DNA of 8,058 bases from an uncultured Campylobacter sp. (GTDB lineage Bacteria > Campylobacterota > Campylobacteria > Campylobacterales > Campylobacteraceae): positions 1-8,058 of the forward strand of contig NZ_CALIIS010000099.1 of the NCBI RefSeq assembly GCF_938017705.1. The letters run 5' to 3'. The translations under genes and the position numbers were made by a program. The first letter of the stretch is position 1. Every line of letters starts with the position of its first letter. Under the pieces are notes generated by a model, which was not told the origin of the DNA, made no database searches, and was given only the letters and a program-made list of their open reading frames with translations. Shown one piece after another: positions 1-6,000 of this stretch.

Positions 1-382
1 AGACAGTAGAGTTATCCTCCACGCTGCCAAATAGCCTGCTAGCGCGAAGCAGTTTCAAAGAGGCTTTGCCATACTCTTTTTTACCCGCAGGCACGACGCT
101 GGCGCCAAATTTATGCGCGATGAGCTGCATGCCGTAGCAGATACCTAAAATCGGAATTCCAAGCTCAAAAATTCTATCGTCGCAAAAATACGCATCCTTG
201 GCGTAAACGCTAGCGGGTCCGCCACTTAAAATAAGACCTTTGGGGTTTTTCGCTTTTATCTTATCGATCGGTGCGTCGTATGCGATTAGCTCGGTGTAAA
301 CGCCTTGTTCGCGCAAGCGCCTAGCGATCAGCTGGGTGTATTGGGAGCCGAAGTCCAGCACTAAAATGTCTGCCGTTTGCAT
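1..382 (-). CDS. guaA: GMP synthase (glutamine-hydrolysing), N-terminal part, runs off window
   Basis: GuaA converts XMP to GMP with ATP and glutamine in the cytoplasm, the last step of guanine nucleotide synthesis. Only the first 127 codons are present; the gene continues past base 1. The visible part is the class I glutamine amidotransferase domain. It begins MQTADILVLDFGSQYTQLIA, has the LILSGGPASVY motif (about residues 50-60) and the nucleophile elbow GICYGMQ with catalytic Cys82. The His/Glu partners and the ATP-pyrophosphatase and dimerisation domains lie outside. The start is the ATG at 380-382, with an AAAGGA ribosome site 5 nt upstream and the usual short N-terminus before the D-FGSQ motif. 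The lipoprotein gene lies 54 bp upstream on the same strand, but a promoter candidate in the gap suggests guaA is also transcribed alone. Family assignment is very secure. Confidence 0.97.
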   Translation of the reverse strand, partial: MQTADILVLDFGSQYTQLIARRLREQGVYTELIAYDAPIDKIKAKNPKGLILSGGPASVYAKDAYFCDDRIFELGIPILGICYGMQLIAHKFGASVVPAGKKEYGKASLKLLRASRLFGSVEDNSTV

Positions 383-387
383 GAAAT

Positions 388-393
388 TCCTTT
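388..393 (-). promoter_or_regulatory. ribosome binding site of guaA
   Basis: AAAGGA on the minus strand, 5 nt before the ATG at 380-382. It fixes the guaA start. Confidence 0.75.
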
Positions 394-408
394 GTAAAAA
401 TTTTTAAA

Positions 409-414
409 AGTATA
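409..414 (-). promoter_or_regulatory. candidate -10 box for guaA
   Basis: TATACT on the minus strand in the 54-bp gap before guaA, differing from TATAAT at one base. Just upstream are T-runs at roughly regular spacing (TTTT, then TTT, then TTT), the arrangement known for Campylobacter sigma-70 promoters, which lack a conserved -35. Transcription would start near base 402, giving a leader of about 20 nt that keeps the ribosome site. Seen by pattern only. Confidence 0.5.
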
Positions 415-436
415 ACAAAGCAAAGCTAAAAGTAGG

Positions 437-637
437 CTATTTATCGCGTAAAATTCTAACGCCGCCTTTCGTGTCGTTTGTATTGTTGCCATCTGCGGCG
501 GATGCCTCTGCGTTCGCGGTTTGCTCATCCGCGTCCGAGTAAAAAGGCGGCGCTTTGTATCCGCAGCCGCTAAGCAAAACTAAGATAAAAAATGCTAAAA
601 TCCGCTTATGGAAAATGCAAGAGAAATAATAGCTCAT
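437..637 (-). CDS. small LptM-like lipoprotein
   Basis: This 66-residue protein has a lipoprotein signal peptide: an N-terminal stretch containing HKR (residues 10-12), a hydrophobic core ILAFFILVL (13-21), and the lipobox LSGC with lipidated Cys25. The mature protein starts CGYKAPPFY, close to the CG-x-K-x-P start of LptM (YifL) proteins. LptM binds the LptD-LptE lipopolysaccharide translocon and helps its disulfide maturation in enterobacteria. The rest is short, Ala/Asp/Asn-rich and probably disordered. No Met lies closer to the signal core, so the ATG at 635-637 is the only standard start. It gives a rather long n-region and overlaps the divergent gene by 30 bp. An AAGGA lies 11 nt upstream, further than ideal. 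The lipoprotein call is strong; LptM function is family inference. Confidence 0.8.
   Translation of the reverse strand: MSYYFSCIFHKRILAFFILVLLSGCGYKAPPFYSDADEQTANAEASAADGNNTNDTKGGVRILRDK
596..601 (+). promoter_or_regulatory. candidate extended -10 box for the DUF721-uvrC operon
   Basis: TGCTAAAAT at 593-601 is an extended -10 (TGn followed by TAAAAT). The next ATG, at 608, lies 6 nt after it, where transcription would be expected to begin. That ATG has no Shine-Dalgarno sequence, so the message may be leaderless. The box lies inside the antisense lipoprotein gene, over its signal-peptide codons, whose A-rich complement could give such a match by chance. Confidence 0.35.
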
Positions 638-1075
638 ATCAGAAAAGATCCTTTATATGCCAAGATGCGAGAAAGAGGCGAGTTCTTAGCGATTTTGCCG
701 CTTAGTTGGCAAAGGCTGATCGCTTTCATCTACGTCAAAGATGGCATTTTGATGATAGCCGCGAAGCACCCGGCGGGGCTTTGCGAACTAAAACGCGATA
801 GTAATATAAATTTAATAAAAGACGTATTAAAGCGCTTCGTAGCTGCTAGAGAGACGGCGGAGCTTTGCGGTGTGCGCGAGATAAAATTTTTCGTCGCAGA
901 TAGAGTGATGAATAAAAGACGCGCGCAAGCCTTTAAAATGAGTATGCGCCGAAGCAGCAAAATTTTATCTTTAGAACGCGCAAATGGGGAGTTTACAAAC
1001 AAAATTCAAGATCCGCAAATTTATAAAATTTTTGAAGAGATAAGAGGGCTGATCCTTGCTAATAGAGGAGATTAA
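608..1075 (+). CDS. DUF721 / DciA-like protein
   Basis: This 155-residue basic cytoplasmic protein has no signal or membrane segment. Residues about 25-105 fit the DUF721 pattern: the segment LPLSWQRLIAF with Trp34, a short strand with a turn (YVKDGILMIAAKHPA), a helix leading to INLIKDVLKRF, and a final strand REIKFFVAD. DUF721 is the core of DciA, which helps load the replicative helicase DnaB in bacteria without DnaC. The N-terminal helix AREIIAHIRKDPLYAKM resembles the usual lead-in, supporting the ATG at 608 over Met20 (base 665), although no ribosome site precedes 608. The stop overlaps the uvrC start by 20 bp, so the two are translationally coupled. A gene of this kind lies between guaA and uvrC in C. 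jejuni as I recall it. The gene is certain; the DciA role is inferred from fold pattern. Confidence 0.6.
   Translation: MENAREIIAHIRKDPLYAKMRERGEFLAILPLSWQRLIAFIYVKDGILMIAAKHPAGLCELKRDSNINLIKDVLKRFVAARETAELCGVREIKFFVADRVMNKRRAQAFKMSMRRSSKILSLERANGEFTNKIQDPQIYKIFEEIRGLILANRGD
652..657 (-). promoter_or_regulatory. weak candidate -10 box for the lipoprotein gene
   Basis: TATAAA on the minus strand, inside the divergent DUF721-like gene and 14 nt before the lipoprotein ATG. A start about 6-7 nt downstream would leave a leader of only about 8 nt and would lose the AAGGA ribosome site. Either the message is nearly leaderless or the true promoter lies further upstream. Confidence 0.25.
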
Positions 1076-2858
1076 GAGCCTGCCTGCCAGACCCGGCGTG
1101 TATCAATACTTCGACGCCGCGGGCAAGCTGCTATACGTCGGCAAGGCAAAAATTTTAAAAAATCGCGTCAAAAGCTACTTTTCTTTCACGCCCGCTCTTG
1201 CTCCGAGCCCGCGCTTAAGTGCGCGCATCGCCAAGATGATAAGCGAGGCGGTGCATTTAGAATACATCGTAACGCCCAGCGAGAGCGACGCGCTGATCCT
1301 AGAAAATTCCTTCATCAAGCAGCTTAAGCCCAAGTACAACATCCTGCTGCGCGACGATAAGACCTATCCATATATCTACGTAAATTTAGACGACGATTTT
1401 CCGCGCTTTGAGATTACGCGAAAGATCGTAAAGGGCAGAAACATCAGATACTTCGGTCCTTATTTTCACGGCGCGAAGGAAATTTTACAGACGCTTTACA
1501 TGCAGTTTCCGCTCGTGCAGAAGAAAAATTGCGTCAAGGGCAAGAAGGCCTGTTTGTTCCACCAGATCGGGCGCTGCGCCGCTCCGTGCGAGGATAAAAT
1601 TTCAAAGCAGGATTATGCTCGTATCGTACAAAGCGCGCTTGCGGCTCTGAAAAATCCGCAAAAGATGGTGCCGCAGCTTTTGGAGCGGATGGCGCGGCTT
1701 GCACAGAGCGAAAATTTCGAGGAAGCCGCGCAGATCCGCGATAAGATCGAAATTTTAAAGCAGATGAACGTAAAGGTGGAGGTCGATCTGGCAAAGCTCG
1801 ATGATTTCGAGGTCTTTGCGATTGCCGCACGCGACGGGCTCGTCTGCGCCGTGCATTTTAGCATACGTGAGGGTAAAATTTCGGCCTCAAGCTCGCATAT
1901 AATTAACTGCAAAGCCCCAAGCGCCGATGATATCGCAAACGCCTACAAACAGATGATCTTAAGCGCCTTTCCGGCCGCGGCTCCCGTGGCGTGCGCTAAA
2001 ATTTACGTTTACGACGAGTTTGACGATGCAGATCTGGTATGCGAAATTTTATCCAAGCGGCACGAAAGAGCGTTTAAAATTTACGCGCCGAAAATCGGCG
2101 AGAAGCGTAAAATTTGCGAGATCGCATACCAAAACTGCGAGATCAATATCAAAAAGCATCTAAAAACACACGATTACGCGTTTTTGCAGGAGCTGAAGGA
2201 TTATTTTGATCTTACGAATTTGCCCGTAAATATCGAAGTTTTCGACAATTCGCATATGTTCGGCGCCGCGGCCGTGGGGGCTATGATAAGCTTTCAAGAC
2301 GGCGAGTTTAACAAGCAAAACTACCGCCACAAGCACCTTAGCTCAAATAACGACTACGATCAGATGCGCGAGTACCTAACTAGCCGCGCGCTTAAATTTG
2401 ACGAGCTCGCCGCGCCCGATCTGTGGCTCATCGACGGCGGAACGGCTCTGCTAAACTTGGCAGAGGAAATAATCTGCAGCGTCGGAGCAAACGTCGATAT
2501 AATCGCTATTTCAAAAGAGAAAATCGACGCCAAAGCCCACCGCGCAAAGGGGGCTGCGAAAGATAAAATTTGCACGAAAGGCGGAATTTTTTCGTTGCCG
2601 ACGGATGATAAGAAACTTCAGTTTTTTCAGCGTCTGCGCGATGAAGCGCACCGCTTTGCGATCTCGTTTCACCAAAAGAGCAAACGCAAGCTTGATCTGC
2701 AAAGCTCAAAGCTGCTAAGTTTGGGCGTTAGCAAAGGAAGCCTGAAGAAGCTTTTGGACTTTTACGGCGATTTTGAGAGCATTTATGCGGCGAGCTTCGA
2801 TGAGATCAGATCGCTTACGAATATCCAAACCGCGGAAAAAATTTTAAACAATCATTAA
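1056..2858 (+). CDS. uvrC: UvrABC excinuclease subunit C
   Basis: UvrC makes both incisions around bulky DNA lesions after UvrA/UvrB recognition. The 600 residues match the family length. In order: GIY-YIG nuclease with GVY (14-16), YVG (27-29), Arg37 and Glu83 in LENSFIKQLKPKYN, for the 3' cut; four cysteines C159, C166, C174 and C178, matching the known iron-sulfur site; a UVR helix pair for UvrB contact (about 205-238); an RNase H-like nuclease with D397 (VFDNSH), D433, D460 (LIDGG) and H532 (DEAHRFA), for the 5' cut; and a C-terminal helix-hairpin-helix region (about 552-598) whose second hairpin lacks the usual Pro-Gly-Ile. The start is the TTG at 1056, since a TGA in frame at 1050-1052 blocks anything earlier and it leaves the expected short N-terminus. 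An AGAGGG lies about 9 nt upstream. Translation is coupled to the upstream gene. Confidence 0.97.
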   Translation: MLIEEIKSLPARPGVYQYFDAAGKLLYVGKAKILKNRVKSYFSFTPALAPSPRLSARIAKMISEAVHLEYIVTPSESDALILENSFIKQLKPKYNILLRDDKTYPYIYVNLDDDFPRFEITRKIVKGRNIRYFGPYFHGAKEILQTLYMQFPLVQKKNCVKGKKACLFHQIGRCAAPCEDKISKQDYARIVQSALAALKNPQKMVPQLLERMARLAQSENFEEAAQIRDKIEILKQMNVKVEVDLAKLDDFEVFAIAARDGLVCAVHFSIREGKISASSSHIINCKAPSADDIANAYKQMILSAFPAAAPVACAKIYVYDEFDDADLVCEILSKRHERAFKIYAPKIGEKRKICEIAYQNCEINIKKHLKTHDYAFLQELKDYFDLTNLPVNIEVFDNSHMFGAAAVGAMISFQDGEFNKQNYRHKHLSSNNDYDQMREYLTSRALKFDELAAPDLWLIDGGTALLNLAEEIICSVGANVDIIAISKEKIDAKAHRAKGAAKDKICTKGGIFSLPTDDKKLQFFQRLRDEAHRFAISFHQKSKRKLDLQSSKLLSLGVSKGSLKKLLDFYGDFESIYAASFDEIRSLTNIQTAEKILNNH

Positions 2859-2900
2859 TAAAAACCTAACGCAAAAAGCTATATTTAAAGATTTGTTTAG

Positions 2901-2906
2901 TAAAAT
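2901..2906 (+). promoter_or_regulatory. candidate -10 box of the kinase-regulator operon
   Basis: TAAAAT preceded by T-rich DNA (ATTTGTTTAG and TATATTTA), typical of Campylobacter vegetative promoters without a -35. Transcription would start near 2912. No intrinsic terminator is visible after uvrC, so some read-through from uvrC is possible. Confidence 0.5.
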
Positions 2907-2911
2907 CACCC

Positions 2912-3023
2912 ATTAACTTTGCAGGACGGCTAAATCGTCTCCGCCTAGCGTGACGGAAGCGACTTCGTTTCTCCGGTTGAATAAAATTTAACGTCGCGTA
3001 AGCTGCGCTTTGAAGGATTTTGT
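2912..3023 (+). promoter_or_regulatory. structured 5' leader of the kinase operon
   Basis: This is about 110 nt between the inferred transcription start and the kinase ATG, with GC-richer patches than the AT-rich promoter side. Hairpin A pairs 2925-2929 (GACGG) with 2935-2939 (TCGTC) around a 5-nt loop. Hairpin B pairs 2954-2961 (CGGAAGCG) with 2966-2975, with a 4-nt loop and a 2-nt bulge. CGTC at 2936-2939 could instead pair with GACG at 2952-2955, which would break both. It ends in AAGGA (3013-3017), 6 nt before the ATG. I recognise no known riboswitch class. The folding was done by eye. Confidence 0.3.
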
Positions 3024-6000
3024 ATGAATTTAAATACTACAAGTGCTTTGAGACTTGTTAGCGGTATTCCGTTACTTTTGATTTTCGCGTTTGCATCATA
3101 TTTCTTGTTTATCTCTTTGCAGGATTATGCCAGAGTGGGAATTTTGCAGCAGCAAATTGCTAAAAATAGTAATCTCGCGGCGTTAGTAGAGCAGGTAGAT
3201 AAAGAGCGCGGTATCACTTCGGCGTTTTTGGGTAGCGAGGGAAACCCCGGTATGGGAACCCTTCTATCGGGTCAACGCAAAAAAACCGACGATGCGCTTG
3301 CAAAGTATAAAGAAAGCAAAAATATCAGTGAAAACGTCATAAAAAAGACTATTTTTGATATTTTCGCTTACGGCACCGGTAATGACGAGCTTTTGGCTGC
3401 CGAGACCGATATAGACGGTTTATTAGACAAACTTCCGCAGGTAAGAATGGATGTCGATGCTCAAAGCAAAAGCTTCGGTGAGCTTTTCAGCTCATATTTT
3501 CAAAAATTCGATGATGATGTAAAAACAATCCAACGAGTGCTAAGAGAGGGTCTTGTAAGCTCAAATATTACCGTTTGGACGGTTTCGTTGCTTAATACTT
3601 ATGAGGCAATGGATGCCACTGCATCGGAGCGCGACTATATTATCGAATACATCATCGGTAGCAAGGCGATGAATCAGGCGCAGCTAAGGACTTGGGCTAG
3701 CTTCAACCTATCTAGTTCGCTCCCTAATTACTACTTCTTGCCGGAATCTGATGCTAGAGCTGCAATTTTAAAAATTCTAGACGGAGAGGAATTTCAAAAC
3801 GCATTAAGAGAAACTGCTAAAATTTCAGCCACATTGCAGCAAGAAGCGGACGAGGGACACTATAGCGTACCTTTTCAAGAGTGGTTTGCCTCTACTACAC
3901 TTAAATATAAAAAGCTAAGCGAAATTTCTGAAAAGATCAATGCTGAGCTTGCAGCGCATGCTGATACTTATCTAGCGCAAAGACTAAGAAACCTATTTAT
4001 TGCTCTTGGCATATGGGTTTTAGCGGCTATTTTGGTCATTTTTGCTTTGGGTATTACAAGACGTTTAAGACAGAATGTTACCGACCTCGGCAACGTGCTT
4101 AGCCGAATTGGCGATTTGACGAATCAGCACGAGCATATCGACGTTAGGACTAGTGAGGGTGTTAACAAGGCGTATTCGCTTATCGAGGATGCGCTTGATC
4201 TGATTGCGTATCAAAAGGGCGCTGCGGAGGATGCCAACAAGGCAAAATCGATCTTTTTAGCTAATATGTCTCATGAGATCAGGACGCCGCTTAACGGCAT
4301 CATCGGCTTTACGGAGCTTCTTAAAAATACCGATCTGGATGAAGAGAAGCGCGATTATGTTGATACTATCGAAAAATCGTCCGAAAACCTTCTAACGATC
4401 ATTAATAACATTTTGGATGTCTCCAAGATCGAAAGTAATAAGGTCGAGCTTGAGGATATCTTATTTAACCCTATTCAAGATTTCGAAAGCGCGGTTGAAA
4501 TTTACGTTGCCAAGGCTGCCGAAAAGAATATCGACATCCTGCTCTACATCGATCCTACACTCGTGCATCATCTATACGGAGACATCACGAAGATCAAAGA
4601 GGTTCTTATCAACCTCATGTCAAATGCGGTCAAATTTACGCCTGAGCACGGCACTATCGTAGTTGAAATTTTAAGAGAGCCTAGCAAAGCTCCAGGAGAG
4701 GCGATCGTAACGTTTAGTGTCGAGGATACCGGCATTGGAATTTCTGAAGACAAGCTTGCAAATGTATTTAACGCCTTCTCTCAAGCTGACTCTACAATCA
4801 CGCGCAAATACGGCGGAACAGGTCTTGGACTTACGATTTCGTCGAAATACGTAGCGATGATGGGCGGTAAGCTTCAGGTCAAATCTACCGTAGGAAAAGG
4901 TACTAGATTTTACTTCACCCTTGCTTTTAAAGAGACACAAAAAACTGATGCGGACGCAGTATTTGAAAGTATCAAAGGGCTAAATTTTGCGCTTTTAGCT
5001 GATAGCGCTGATACGATGTATAATGATATCGTTAAAAACTACATCAGCAAGCTAGGTGGTAAAATTTCGATATTTAATACGAATGCGCAGTTCCGCTCAG
5101 CGCAAAATAATAACAAATATGACGCTCTTATCACTAGATTTAAGAATTACGGCGAGGTTAGTGATATATTGAGTATGCCTACGATCTTGACTCTTAAGCC
5201 AAAAGAGCTTCAAAGTATTAGTATTTCAAATTCTAAAATTTTTACCCTCACAGAGCCTTTTAATTTAACTAAATTCGTTAAGACGCTAGATAAAATTTCA
5301 AAATCCGGAATTGCTCTAAGTAGATCGGATTTTGCTCCACAGACGCATGAGATTAAGCTGGATGCCGAGGTAGAAAAGCCTATTGTCTCTGATGAAATGA
5401 TTATGGAAGAGCCGGTAGTAAAAGAAAGACCTATCATCAACAAGCTCGATGAATTACGACATGCTACTACTTCGTCGGCAGACGAGCTACGCGCTATCTT
5501 GCAAAGCAGAAGGCGTACGCATGATGCTGAGGCTCATTCTGCGCATAAAGAGGAGGCTGTTAGTAAGTCTAGTATCGCTCAAGAGCTCAAAAAAGAAGCC
5601 CCTAAAGCCGAAGAGCCGGTCATTAAGCCTATAGACATCGAGCCTATGAGTGATATTAAGATTGAAAAGACAGAGCCTGAATCGCCAAAGATTAATGTTG
5701 ATATTCCTGAAATAGTAATCCCGCACGCAGAAAAGCCAAAGGTAGAGCCTTCAAGCACAAAGGATGCCCAGACCGATATCGATGAGCCTATATCTTTGGA
5801 AATTCCTGATGATTTTGTGGGGCTCAAAACACATGCGGCGCAGACCCAGGTTCCTAAAGCCGAAACTCCTAGCATTGATCTTTCCGATATCGAAATAGAG
5901 CTTCCTAAGATCAAAAAAGAGGAAGAAGTAAAGGCTGAGCCTGCAAAAGTAGAAATTCCAAAGGCTAAGGTGGAGACACATAAGGCCGAGATTGAAATTC

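Noticed and set aside
730..1002. A 90-residue minus-strand frame inside the DUF721-like gene
   Set aside because: It has no ribosome site or family match, and the plus-strand gene fits the operon with uvrC.
2859..2900. Terminator after uvrC
   Set aside because: No GC-rich hairpin followed by a T-run is present; the region is simply AT-rich and leads into a promoter.
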